Assembly (NCBI GenBank): GCA_021799495.1
Contig: JAJZAI010000018.1
Span: 1-60,611, forward strand
DNA length: 60,611 bases
Direction of reading: 5' to 3'
From: Deltaproteobacteria bacterium
Lineage (GTDB): Bacteria > Desulfobacterota > Binatia > Binatales > Binataceae
A program made the position numbers and the translations under genes. Each line of letters starts with the position of its first letter. The first letter of the stretch is position 1. Shown here in pieces: positions 1-10,448 of this stretch. The notes beneath the pieces were generated by a model. The model made no database searches. It was not told where the DNA came from and saw nothing but the letters and a program-made list of their open reading frames with translations.

Positions 1-111
1 ATCGTGACCGAGGCCGAAGTCGCGCGCGTGGCCGTGTTCCTGGTAAGCGATCTTTCGGCTGGCGTCACCGGCCAGACGATTAACGTCGATGCCGGCAGCA
101 TCATGAATTGA
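1..111 (+). CDS. Short-chain dehydrogenase/reductase, C-terminal end (partial)
   Basis: Only the last 36 codons lie in the window. They read VAVFLVSDLSAGVTGQTINV followed by a DAG motif, which is the usual end of classical SDR enzymes such as 3-oxoacyl-ACP reductases and enoyl reductases (SD-S--TGQ---VD-G). The catalytic Tyr and Lys lie upstream, so the substrate cannot be named. The gene converges on rapZ with 32 bases between the stops. Confidence 0.85.
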   Translation: MVTEAEVARVAVFLVSDLSAGVTGQTINVDAGSIMN

Positions 112-143
112 CCCGGCCAGCGGCGGCGCGGTGGAAGCCGCGG

Positions 144-1031
144 TCAGCGCGAGATGTCGTGATCGCGCACCGTCGCGTCGTAGCCCGCGTCCGCGAGCCG
201 GGCGCGCAATTCGCGCGCGAGGACGGGCGAGCGATGGCGCCCGCCGGTGCATCCGAGGCCGATCGTCAGATAGCTCTTGCCCTCCCGCCGGTAGAGCGGC
301 AGCAGAAATTCAAGCAGCTCGCCGGCGCGCGCCACGAAGCTTTGCGCCTCCGCGCGCGCCATCACATAGTCGCGCACCGGCTCGTCGAGACCGCTCATCG
401 GTTTCAGTTCGGGCACAAAGAACGGGTTCGGAATAAAGCGCACGTCGAACATCAAATCGAGCCCGACCGGGTGGCCGTATTTGTAGCCGAACGAAACCAG
501 CGCGATCGCCATCCCCGGCCGTTCGGCGGAGCTCGTCACGGCCGCGGTCATGACCTCGCGCAATTCGTGAACGGTCAAGGTCGTGGTGTCGATGATGCGA
601 TTGGCGCGCTCGCGGATTTCGGCGAGCGCGAGCCGCTCGCGGCGGATGCTGTCGGCGACGCTGAGGCCGCTTTCCGCCAGCGGATGGGGCCGGCGGGTTT
701 CCGAGTAGCGCCGCGCGAGGACTTCATCCGAGGCGTCGAGGAAGATGATTTCGGGGCGATTGCCGGCCTGTTCGAGTTCGGCGAGCGCCTGCGGCCACTG
801 CGGGAAAAAGATGCGCTCGCGAGCGTCGATGCCCAGCGCCACGTTGGCGATCGGCGGCGCGTGTTCGGCGGCGATCCGCGCGACCGTCGGCGCCAGCGCG
901 ACCGGCAGATTATCGACGCAGTAGAAGCCCAGGTCCTCCAGCACGCGCATCGCGGAGACGCGCCCGGAGCCCGAGACGCCGGTGACGATAATCACTCGCG
1001 TCGCCGCGCCGCCCGCTTCTTGCGATTCCAT
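144..1031 (-). CDS. rapZ: RapZ/YvcJ-family nucleotide-binding adaptor
   Basis: A 295-residue protein of normal length for RapZ, the P-loop protein that in enterobacteria guides RNase E to small RNAs controlling amino-sugar synthesis. The family block LEDLGFYCVDNLP follows the P-loop, and the C-terminal IGLGCTGGRHRSP motif is intact. The Walker A site is unusual: residues 18-25 read GVSGSGRV, with Arg24 where the family has Lys and Val25 where it has Ser. It is the last gene of the rpoN-hpf-ptsN series, 63 bases after ptsN. The hprK gene often found between them is absent. The family call is firm; whether it still hydrolyses nucleotide is open. Confidence 0.93.
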   Translation of the reverse strand: MESQEAGGAATRVIIVTGVSGSGRVSAMRVLEDLGFYCVDNLPVALAPTVARIAAEHAPPIANVALGIDARERIFFPQWPQALAELEQAGNRPEIIFLDASDEVLARRYSETRRPHPLAESGLSVADSIRRERLALAEIRERANRIIDTTTLTVHELREVMTAAVTSSAERPGMAIALVSFGYKYGHPVGLDLMFDVRFIPNPFFVPELKPMSGLDEPVRDYVMARAEAQSFVARAGELLEFLLPLYRREGKSYLTIGLGCTGGRHRSPVLARELRARLADAGYDATVRDHDISR

Positions 1032-1094
1032 CGCCCGAATTCCGTCCGCGCGCCGGTCAGGCGGCGATTGCGCGATTCCCGCGGACGCCGGCGT

Positions 1095-1556
1095 TCAATA
1101 GCGTCCGTCCTCCTCGACGATCAGCCGATAAATATCGCCGGCTCCGTCGGCCGCGAGCAATTTGTCGCGAAAGGCGTTGTCCTTGAACAGGCGCGAAACC
1201 CGCGCCAGCGCTTTCAGGTGCAGGCTGGTGGAATCTTCGGGCGCGATCAGCACGAAAAAAAGCCGCGTCGGTCCGCCGTCGAGGGATTCGAAATTGACGC
1301 CGGCGCGATGCCGGCCGAACGCGCCGAGGATTTTGGTGACGCCGCGCACCTTGCCGTGCGGGATGGCGATGCCGTCTCCGATCGCGGTCGAACCGAGCCG
1401 TTCGCGTTCCGCGAGCACGGCCGCGATTTCGGCTGCTTTCATCGCCGGATGATGGGCGGCGAAGCATTGCGCCAATTCATTCAGGATCTCGGGCTTGGTG
1501 GTTCCCTGAAGGTCCGGCAGCACCATTTCGGAGCCGAGGATTTCGGTGATTTTCAT
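1095..1556 (-). CDS. ptsN: PTS IIA-like nitrogen regulatory protein PtsN
   Basis: A 153-residue EIIA-Ntr domain protein, the terminal phosphoacceptor of the nitrogen phosphotransferase system. The phosphorylated His is His67 in GIAIPHGKV, preceded by the usual RERLGSTAIG. The ATG at 1556 was chosen because it gives the standard N-terminus MKITEIL; the frame stays open upstream but there it only overlaps hpf. It lies 4 bases after hpf and before rapZ, the standard neighbourhood next to rpoN. No HPr or enzyme I gene is in the window. Confidence 0.95.
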   Translation of the reverse strand: MKITEILGSEMVLPDLQGTTKPEILNELAQCFAAHHPAMKAAEIAAVLAERERLGSTAIGDGIAIPHGKVRGVTKILGAFGRHRAGVNFESLDGGPTRLFFVLIAPEDSTSLHLKALARVSRLFKDNAFRDKLLAADGAGDIYRLIVEEDGRY

Positions 1557-1560
1557 CGCA

Positions 1561-2010
1561 TCAGGCGCGTTCGCCGCCGGAAGGCCGCCCGGATTGGGAG
1601 GCGCTGAGAATTTCGCCGGCGGACGGCGCGCGCACTTTCTTGGTTTTGGATTTTCCCAGATGGCTTTTGAGCTGACGGCCAACCTTGTCCGCAAGCAAAT
1701 CGATGACCGCGTAAAGATCTTTGGTCTCTTCCGCCGCGGTCACCGCCAAACGACCGGATTTAAGCGTAACTTCTCCGTGCTGGCGATATTTGTCAACCGT
1801 CAGGATCAGATGCGCTTCGGACGGACGCTTCAGCAGCTTGCCGACATGCGCGAACTTCCGTTCGGCGTAGGTCCGCAGCGCGTCCGAGGAATCGACGTGG
1901 CGGAAAGTCACCGTCAACGCCGGCGGCGGCAGCGCGGCCTTGCGGGCGGTCGCCCGGACTTTGCGTTCGGCGGCGCGGCTGCGCTTGCCTGTGGTGGTTT
2001 TGCGTTCCAT
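1561..2010 (-). CDS. hpf: Ribosome hibernation promoting factor (HPF/RaiA family)
   Basis: A 149-residue protein with the HPF core (VTFRHVDSSDALRTYAERKF, then a hydrophobic strand and a basic helix). It should bind the 30S decoding region and help form inactive ribosomes. A basic Lys/Arg/Ala-rich N-terminal extension of about 30 residues precedes the core. The C-terminal tail is too short for the dimerisation domain of long HPF. The ATG at 2010 is preferred over the in-frame GTG at 2034, because the AGGAAGGGG ribosome site lies between the two and suits the ATG. It sits between rpoN and ptsN. Confidence 0.92.
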   Translation of the reverse strand: MERKTTTGKRSRAAERKVRATARKAALPPPALTVTFRHVDSSDALRTYAERKFAHVGKLLKRPSEAHLILTVDKYRQHGEVTLKSGRLAVTAAEETKDLYAVIDLLADKVGRQLKSHLGKSKTKKVRAPSAGEILSASQSGRPSGGERA

Positions 2011-2044
2011 GTCAATTAACGCCCCTTCCTCCACCCGAGCGCCG

Positions 2045-3610
2045 TCACGCCAGCCGTTTGCGGCGGCTTGACGGCAGGATTCCCAGCGCCTGGCGGTATT
2101 TGGCCACGGTCCGGCGCGCGATATTGATTTGATCCTTGCGCAGGATTTCGGCGATCGACTGATCGGATAGCGGTTCGCTCGAACCTTCGCCGGCGACCAG
2201 CGTGCGAATCTTTTCCTTGACCGTTTCGGCGCTTACGTCTTCGCCGTCGGCCGCCTTCACGCCCGAAGTGAAGAAAAACTTGAGCTCGAAGATGCCCTGC
2301 GGCGTATGCGCGTATTTGTTCGCCGTGGCGCGGCTGATGGTGGATTCGTGCATGCCGATATCCTCGGCCACGTCCTTGAGCACCAGCGGCTTGAGCTGGC
2401 TGACGCCGTGCTCGAAGAAGGCGCGCTGGAATTTAACGATCGAGTTGGCGACTTTGAAGATGGTCTGCTGGCGCTGGTAGATCGACTTCACCAGCCATCG
2501 CGCCGAGCGCATCCGCTCCTGCAGATACTCGCGCGTTTCCGCGCCGGCGCCTTCGTCGTTCATCACGCGCTGATAGTAATTCGCGAGCCTGAGCCTCGGC
2601 ACCGCGCTTTCGTTGAGCGTGACCATGAAATCGTCGCCGACTTTCTGGATATAGACGTCGGGGACGATATAGGCCGGCTCCTGCCCGGCGTAATCGCGCC
2701 CCGGCTTGGGTTCGAGCAGCGAGATGACCTTGGCGGCAGCGCCGACCGACTCAAGCGGGATGCCGAGGGCGCGCCCGATTTCGTTGTAGCGATGCTTCTC
2801 GAGCAGATCCAGATGATTCAGCACGATGCGCGCGGCGACCGACTCCTCCATCCCGAGATTGGCGAGCTGGGCGTACAGGCATTCGCGCAGATCGCGCGCG
2901 CCGACGCCCGGCGGATCCAGCCGCTGAATCCGCTTGAGCACCCGCCCGACCTGTTCGGCGCCGCATTCGAGTTGCGCGGCCAATTCCTCGACCGGAGTTT
3001 CCAGATAACCGTCGTCGTTGAGGTTGTAGATGATGGTGGCGCCGACGCGCTGATCGGCCGCATCTAGGTTCGACAGCCGGAGCTGCCACATCAGATGGTC
3101 TTCGAGCGAAGTCCTGCGGGTGAGGGTGTTTTCGAGCGTGTTGCGGCGATCGTCGTCGGGATCGCCGGATTCGCCGCCCTGCCAGTTGTTGGAATAGTTT
3201 TCCAGGTACTCGCGCCAATCGAGCTTGTCGAGGCGGCCCAGCTCGCGCAGCTCGACGGCCGCGTCGGGCGCTTCGGTGGCGACGGTTTCGACCGGCCGAT
3301 CGCCGCTCTCCGGCTCCCAATCCGATTCGCCGTTGGCGAGCGCGGCCGGTTCGTCGGGTTCGGCCGCGAGCGGCTCGCCGTCCGCGGGCGCGGCCTCGAG
3401 CGGCTCGTCGGTTTCGCGGTTCGCCGCGGCTTCGGACACGCTATGGTCGAGCGGCTCGAGCATCGGATTCGAGTCAAGCTCGTTTTGCACCACCGCTTCG
3501 AGTTCGGGCAGGGACAGTTGCAGGATTTTGATCGCCTGCTGCAACTGCGGCGTCATCACGAGCTGCTGGCGCAGCCGCAAATCCTGTCCAAGTTTTACTT
3601 CAAGCGCCAT
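2045..3610 (-). CDS. rpoN: RNA polymerase sigma-54 factor
   Basis: A 521-residue sigma-54. Region I is the Gln/Leu-rich N-terminus (LRQQLVMTPQLQQAIKILQL) that contacts enhancer-binding activators. It is followed by an acidic, low-complexity region II of about 100 residues. The core-binding and DNA-binding domains follow and end in the RpoN box ARRTVAKYRQ at 498-507, with the final residue E changed to Q. Its start abuts the lptA stop, so lptB, which normally separates these genes, is missing. At least one good -24/-12 promoter is visible in the window (19336-19351). Confidence 0.97.
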   Translation of the reverse strand: MALEVKLGQDLRLRQQLVMTPQLQQAIKILQLSLPELEAVVQNELDSNPMLEPLDHSVSEAAANRETDEPLEAAPADGEPLAAEPDEPAALANGESDWEPESGDRPVETVATEAPDAAVELRELGRLDKLDWREYLENYSNNWQGGESGDPDDDRRNTLENTLTRRTSLEDHLMWQLRLSNLDAADQRVGATIIYNLNDDGYLETPVEELAAQLECGAEQVGRVLKRIQRLDPPGVGARDLRECLYAQLANLGMEESVAARIVLNHLDLLEKHRYNEIGRALGIPLESVGAAAKVISLLEPKPGRDYAGQEPAYIVPDVYIQKVGDDFMVTLNESAVPRLRLANYYQRVMNDEGAGAETREYLQERMRSARWLVKSIYQRQQTIFKVANSIVKFQRAFFEHGVSQLKPLVLKDVAEDIGMHESTISRATANKYAHTPQGIFELKFFFTSGVKAADGEDVSAETVKEKIRTLVAGEGSSEPLSDQSIAEILRKDQINIARRTVAKYRQALGILPSSRRKRLA

Positions 3611-4423
3611 TCACTTATCGCCGGCGGGGTCGGCTGCGGTTGCGGAGCCTGTGTCAGCGGTCGCGCCCGCGCCGGACTGGCCGCCGCTATTATCCTGACT
3701 TTTCGCCTCGCGAGGGAAGATCACCGCCTTCGGATGTTCCACTTCGCTCTTGCCGGTTTGCAGAAACACGGTGATCATCGTGCCCGCTATCTGATCGCGC
3801 CCGTCGTGCACCACCGGGCTGCCCGTCAGCACCATCGTATGCTTGCTCTCGTCGAGCACGGCATGGTCGCCGGTGGCCCATCGCTGCCCCTGGCTCATAC
3901 GCACGTCGCCATCCGCGACCATCTCCTGAACCTGATGGAAATCCTTGCCGTATTTGACCTGAAGCGTATTGCTGGTGAGTTCGCTGCCCGACTGCACGGC
4001 GTGGACATGGCCGGTGAAGAAGACGGTGTTGTTCTTGTAATCGAGATTGAGCTGGTCCGAATTGATATTGATCGGGCCGTGATTCGATTTGCCCCCGAAT
4101 TCTCCGAACGGCGAATCGACCGCGTCGCCGGACTGGTCCGAAGGTTCTTTCTCCTTGGCGGCGTTTGGCGCGGCGGATGCCGAACGGACGGGAGCCGCCG
4201 CACTCTTCGGCTTTGGCGCGGACGGTACCGCAGGAAGCCGATTTGCGGGCGCGGCGCCGCCAGCGGCGCCATCCGTGTTATCGGGCACGCTGACCTCGCC
4301 GGTCGGCGGAGGCTGTTCGAGCGCGCGCGCCGGCGCCTGGCACCATCCCGGCGCCGCCAGAGCGACGACGGAGGCGGCCACGATCGCGGCGACGGCGGAC
4401 GCTCTCTTACGACACTTTGGCAT
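3611..4423 (-). CDS. lptA: LPS transport periplasmic protein LptA (OstA-like)
   Basis: A 270-residue exported protein with an N-terminal signal peptide of about 29 residues ending near GWCQA. A Pro/Ala-rich linker reaches residue 115 or so, and the OstA beta-jellyroll follows (ININSDQLNLDYKNNTVFFT, then GDVRMSQGQRWATGDHAVL). LptA forms the periplasmic bridge carrying LPS from LptC to LptD. The linker makes it longer than the 180-residue enterobacterial protein. It overlaps the end of lptC by 17 bases and touches rpoN downstream. Confidence 0.9.
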   Translation of the reverse strand: MPKCRKRASAVAAIVAASVVALAAPGWCQAPARALEQPPPTGEVSVPDNTDGAAGGAAPANRLPAVPSAPKPKSAAAPVRSASAAPNAAKEKEPSDQSGDAVDSPFGEFGGKSNHGPININSDQLNLDYKNNTVFFTGHVHAVQSGSELTSNTLQVKYGKDFHQVQEMVADGDVRMSQGQRWATGDHAVLDESKHTMVLTGSPVVHDGRDQIAGTMITVFLQTGKSEVEHPKAVIFPREAKSQDNSGGQSGAGATADTGSATAADPAGDK

Positions 4424-5006
4424 GTGCGTTCTTCTTGGCCGGCACGATTTCGGTGCTTACCTGCTTGAGCAATTGAAACACTTCGGTCTTGGGATGGCCG
4501 GTCAGGCCGATGCCCTTCACGGTGAGGCCTTCGCCGACGATCGTGACCAGCCCGGCGGCGGTCAATTGATCCGAATCGGGCGTGAAAATCGCGCTGTCGG
4601 TGGTCAGCACGAAGTCGCCGTAATGGACCACCACGCCGCCGCTCATTGCGGCCTGCCGCACATGCTCGCCGTCGAGCTTGATCTCCGCATGAGGCGCCGT
4701 GAGGATCAATTCTTTTCCATCTTTGGCGACCATCTGGAGATTCGCATTGTCCAGCCTGATGCCGGTTTTATCGATCGAGTAGTTGGCGTTCACCGCTTTG
4801 AGGACCCATTCATTTTGCGCGCCCTTGAGTTCAGTCCAATGAAAATTGCGCTCGTGCGCCACCGAATCCGGCCGCATCCCCGCCGGCTGCAGGATTTTCT
4901 GATCGGGTCTGCGATGGCGAACGACGATCACGGTGAAAATCAGGATAGCGGCCAATGCGACGCTTCCTGCCATCGCGAGCGCCTTGGCGATACGCCTGGG
5001 ACTCAT
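4407..5006 (-). CDS. lptC: LPS export system protein LptC
   Basis: A 199-residue bitopic inner-membrane protein. One transmembrane helix (about residues 12-30) is followed by a periplasmic jellyroll with repeated strand pairs such as YSIDKTGIRLDNANLQMVAK. LptC takes LPS from the LptBFG transporter and passes it to LptA. It overlaps lptA and follows a 217-base gap after kdsA. That gap is where kdsD and kdsC usually lie. Confidence 0.85.
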   Translation of the reverse strand: MSPRRIAKALAMAGSVALAAILIFTVIVVRHRRPDQKILQPAGMRPDSVAHERNFHWTELKGAQNEWVLKAVNANYSIDKTGIRLDNANLQMVAKDGKELILTAPHAEIKLDGEHVRQAAMSGGVVVHYGDFVLTTDSAIFTPDSDQLTAAGLVTIVGEGLTVKGIGLTGHPKTEVFQLLKQVSTEIVPAKKNAHAKVS

Positions 5007-5223
5007 CGGCTTGCCTTAACCAACTAACGCTATCAAGGGCGCGCTCATTGGTAAACTGGCTGCGCTTCCGGAACCGCTAGATCGATTAACAGAAACGCCA
5101 TGGCTGGGCCGTTTTGCGCGCGCCAACCGGCTCGCAACTTCGTTCATCGATACTAAAGCTAATCACCGCGGCGTCGGTAGAGCCAGTCGAAGGTTGCGGT
5201 CCGGCGCGGACCAAAACGGTGGA
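5007..5223. other. Intergenic gap where kdsD/kdsC are usually found
   Basis: The 217 bases between kdsA and lptC contain no credible reading frame, RNA or hairpin on either strand. In related operons arabinose-5-phosphate isomerase and Kdo-8-phosphate phosphatase genes sit here. No recognisable remnant is visible. The gap may hold a promoter for lptC-rpoN, but no clear one can be picked out. Confidence 0.6.
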
Positions 5224-7721
<2,498 letters not shown>

Positions 7722-8456
7722 CTATCGCGCGTCGCGCGCGGCCGCCTCCGCCAGCTCCAAATCCTCGGGCGTGTCCACTTCCAGCGACGGCGCCGCCGAC
7801 TCGACCACCCGAATCCGATAGCCGTGCTCAAGCGCCCGCAGTTGTTCCAGCTTTTCGATTCCTTCCAGAATTCCTGGCTCAAGCGCCGCGAACCGCAGCA
7901 GAAAATCGCGTCGGTAGCCGTAAACTCCAATATGCCGCTGGGCCGCGGCCGGAAATTCGCCGCCGTCGCGCGGCCAAGGAATCGAGCCGCGCGAAAAATA
8001 GAGCGCGTCGCCATTCTTTCCGCAGACCACCTTGACCTTGTTCGGATTGCGCCATTCGGCGAGATCCGCAATCGGCGCCGCCAGCGTCGCCATCGCGAGG
8101 TCCGCGTCGGCCGCCATCGCCGCGCTCAGCGCGTCGAGGTCGGCGGGCGCGATAAACGGCTGATCGCCCTGCACGTTCAGATAGACGTCCGCCGGGATTC
8201 GCCGGGCGACTTCCGCGATTCGATCGGTGCCGCTCTGATGCGCCGGCGAGGTCATTTCGGCTTCGCCGCCCGCCGCACGCACCGCCTGCGCGATCCGCTC
8301 GTCGTCGGTGGCGACGATTACTCGCGCCAGCGATTTCGCGCGGCGCGCCTGCCGCATCACGCGCACGATCATCGGCACGCCCCCAATCTCGCGGAGCGCT
8401 TTGCCGGGCAGCCGCGTCGAGTCGTATCGCGCCGGAATTATTGCGATCGCCGGCAC
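7722..8456 (-). CDS. kdsB: 3-deoxy-manno-octulosonate cytidylyltransferase (CMP-Kdo synthetase)
   Basis: A 244-residue cytidylyltransferase that activates Kdo with CTP for lipid A core synthesis. Motifs are the N-terminal IIPARYDSTRLPGKAL, VATDDERI, the strand VYLNVQGDQPFI and HIGVYGYRRDFL. It is the first gene of the minus-strand envelope operon; its promoter must lie between 8457 and 8665. Confidence 0.97.
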   Translation of the reverse strand: MPAIAIIPARYDSTRLPGKALREIGGVPMIVRVMRQARRAKSLARVIVATDDERIAQAVRAAGGEAEMTSPAHQSGTDRIAEVARRIPADVYLNVQGDQPFIAPADLDALSAAMAADADLAMATLAAPIADLAEWRNPNKVKVVCGKNGDALYFSRGSIPWPRDGGEFPAAAQRHIGVYGYRRDFLLRFAALEPGILEGIEKLEQLRALEHGYRIRVVESAAPSLEVDTPEDLELAEAAARDAR

Positions 8457-8665
8457 CGGATCACGTACCTTTTAGCGATGTGATGGAAAAGGACCGCGGG
8501 CGCACGATCAACGGTACCCGCCGCCGCTCGCGGTTGTCAATTCATCGCGAATTTTTCGGCGCGCCAGCGGAGAAAAATCTCCACAAGCCGCCGCGCATCG
8601 GCGATCGCGCCTGGGCGCTCTCGCGGAAGCGCGAAGTTTCCCGTAACCTTGCGGCGGCAGGAGCG

Positions 8666-9067
8666 ATGACCGCGAAGTTTTATCTGGCCGCGATCGCCGT
8701 CGGCGTGGCGCTGGCGCTCGGATGGCTGCTTTGGCTGATGGCCGCGCGCGCCTATTTGCGCGCCGCCAAGTCCACGCCCGGAGCGATACTGGCGATTATC
8801 CAGGTCGCGGTCGTACTCGCCCTGATGCTGGCCGGCTATCGCGCCACGGATTGGACGATTCCGCGCTTCGGCTTCGATCCGGCGACGGCGCCCGGCGCCG
8901 CGATGACGTTCCGGCGCGTCTGGATTCTTACGCTTGGCGCCGGGATGGTCGCGTGCATCCAGATTTTTCTCGATATCCGCAGGATGGCGGCGCCGCCGCC
9001 GCGCCAGCCGCGTTCGCCGATGCCGCGCCGCAGCCGGCGAGTTGCGCCGACTAACCGCCGCCGTTAG
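8666..9067 (+). CDS. Small three-helix membrane protein of unknown function
   Basis: A 133-residue protein with three predicted membrane helices (about residues 5-25, 41-60 and 89-106) and a basic, Pro/Arg-rich cytoplasmic tail. The ATG at 8666 was chosen because AGGAG lies five bases upstream; the frame is also open further upstream but without a ribosome site. It is divergent from kdsB. No family was recognised. Confidence 0.6.
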   Translation: MTAKFYLAAIAVGVALALGWLLWLMAARAYLRAAKSTPGAILAIIQVAVVLALMLAGYRATDWTIPRFGFDPATAPGAAMTFRRVWILTLGAGMVACIQIFLDIRRMAAPPPRQPRSPMPRRSRRVAPTNRRR

Positions 9068-9131
9068 CGCGGCGCGAATCTCCTTGCAATAAATCCGGCC
9101 ATGTTTTCTTTCCGCTTCTGGATTTGCCGCC

Positions 9132-9575
9132 ATGGGTGACTCGAAACCGCGCGCTCCATTGAACGATCTGAATCGGCTGATTCGCGATAATCGCATCGCC
9201 AATTATCCGTCGCCGAATCTCGCGCTCGGGATGGCGCCGGTGGAGTTCGGCGCTGGAACGTCGCGCTGGCGGTGGAATGTCCAGCCCGCCGCCGCGCTCA
9301 ATCCGTTCGGCACGGTGCAGGGCGGCTATATCGCCGTTTTTATCGACGAGCTTTTCTCGACCGCGATCGCGTCGGTGCTGGAAGAAGACGAGTGGGCGAT
9401 GACCGCCGAGTGCAAAATAAATTTTCTGCGCCCGCTCACGCCCGGCCCGATCGAGGGCGCCGCGCGCGTGATCAGACGCAGCCGGACGCTCGCCTTTCTC
9501 GCGGCCGAGGCCGCGAGCGCCGACGGCGCCGTCGCCGTGACCGCCTCTTCAACCTGGGCTATTTCGCGGCGCTGA
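9132..9575 (+). CDS. PaaI-type hotdog-fold thioesterase
   Basis: A 147-residue single hotdog domain protein. The helix motif NPFGTVQGGYIAVFIDE matches the HGG----DE active-site motif of PaaI/YbgC-like acyl-CoA thioesterases, with Gln in place of His. A second block, CKINFLRPLTPGP, is the usual strand after the central helix. The likely role is hydrolysis of aromatic or medium-chain acyl-CoA. It stands alone on the plus strand. Confidence 0.8.
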   Translation: MGDSKPRAPLNDLNRLIRDNRIANYPSPNLALGMAPVEFGAGTSRWRWNVQPAAALNPFGTVQGGYIAVFIDELFSTAIASVLEEDEWAMTAECKINFLRPLTPGPIEGAARVIRRSRTLAFLAAEAASADGAVAVTASSTWAISRR

Positions 9576-9702
9576 CGCGGAACGGCCGGGATTGGACGCG
9601 TAGGCCCCGGCTTTATTGACCGAAAATCGGGCGGACAATATAACCGCTGCGCGTGACGCTCGCATGAGCGCGCCGCCAGCGCATTCAACAACGAGGATCG
9701 TT

Positions 9703-10371
9703 ATGTCTGAAACGCCGCACAGCAACAATCCGGTCGCGTCGCTCGATTCACTGGCTTGGGAATTCAGCCTGCTGAAGCATCCGTTTTATCAGCAATGGAC
9801 CGCCGGTGAACTTACCCTGGAGCGCTTGCGCAACTACGCCGCGCAGTATTACCGGCACGTGGCCGCGTTTCCCCGCTACCTGAGCGCGCTGCATTCCCGC
9901 TGCGACGATCTGCCGACGCGCCAGGCGCTGCTGGAGAATCTGATTGAAGAAGAGGGCGGCGCGGAAAATCATCCCGACCTGTGGTTGCGCTTCGCCGCGG
10001 CGCTTGGATTGGAGCGCGAAGCCGTGCTGGCCGCCAAACCCCTGCCGGCGGCCGGCGCGCTGGTGGAAACCTTCACCCATCTGACGCGCGAGGCGCCGTT
10101 CCCGGCAGGACTGGCCGCGCTCTATGTTTACGAGTCGCAAGTGGCCGAGGTCGCCGCCGTCAAAATCGACGGCCTCAAACGCTTCTACGGAATCGCGGAC
10201 GAAGCCGGCCTGAAATTTTTTGCCGTTCATCGCGAGGCCGACGTTCATCATGCCCGCGCGATCGCGCGCCTGATCGAGCGCCAAAGCGAAACGGCGCAGG
10301 ACGTCCCGGCGATGCTGGAAGCCGGCGGCGCGGCGCTCAGGGCGGTGTGGAATCTGCTCGATTGCGTTTGA
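9703..10371 (+). CDS. CADD-like heme-oxygenase-fold dimetal protein
   Basis: A 222-residue all-helical protein of the TenA/PqqC/CADD superfamily. Candidate metal ligands are visible: Glu82-84, His90, Glu144 (YVYESQ), His176, Asp180 and His182/183 (FFAVHREADVHH). Tyr29 in HPFYQQW and Lys154 match the Tyr and Lys reported as sacrificed by chlamydial CADD during p-aminobenzoate synthesis. The ATG at 9703 has GAGG upstream and gives the family N-terminus; an earlier in-frame ATG at 9616 is less likely. bioB follows after 77 bases on the same strand. The fold is well supported; pABA synthesis is inference. Confidence 0.8.
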   Translation: MSETPHSNNPVASLDSLAWEFSLLKHPFYQQWTAGELTLERLRNYAAQYYRHVAAFPRYLSALHSRCDDLPTRQALLENLIEEEGGAENHPDLWLRFAAALGLEREAVLAAKPLPAAGALVETFTHLTREAPFPAGLAALYVYESQVAEVAAVKIDGLKRFYGIADEAGLKFFAVHREADVHHARAIARLIERQSETAQDVPAMLEAGGAALRAVWNLLDCV

Positions 10372-10448
10372 AGGACGCTCTTCGGCGCTGAATCCTTTCG
10401 TATCGCGGGCGGCAACGACGAATCGTCACTCAAAAGCGGGAAGCGTGA

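Noticed and set aside
108-1607. 499-residue plus-strand open frame
   Set aside because: Antisense to rapZ and ptsN, rich in Arg and Gly, no family motif. A by-product of GC-rich codon structure.
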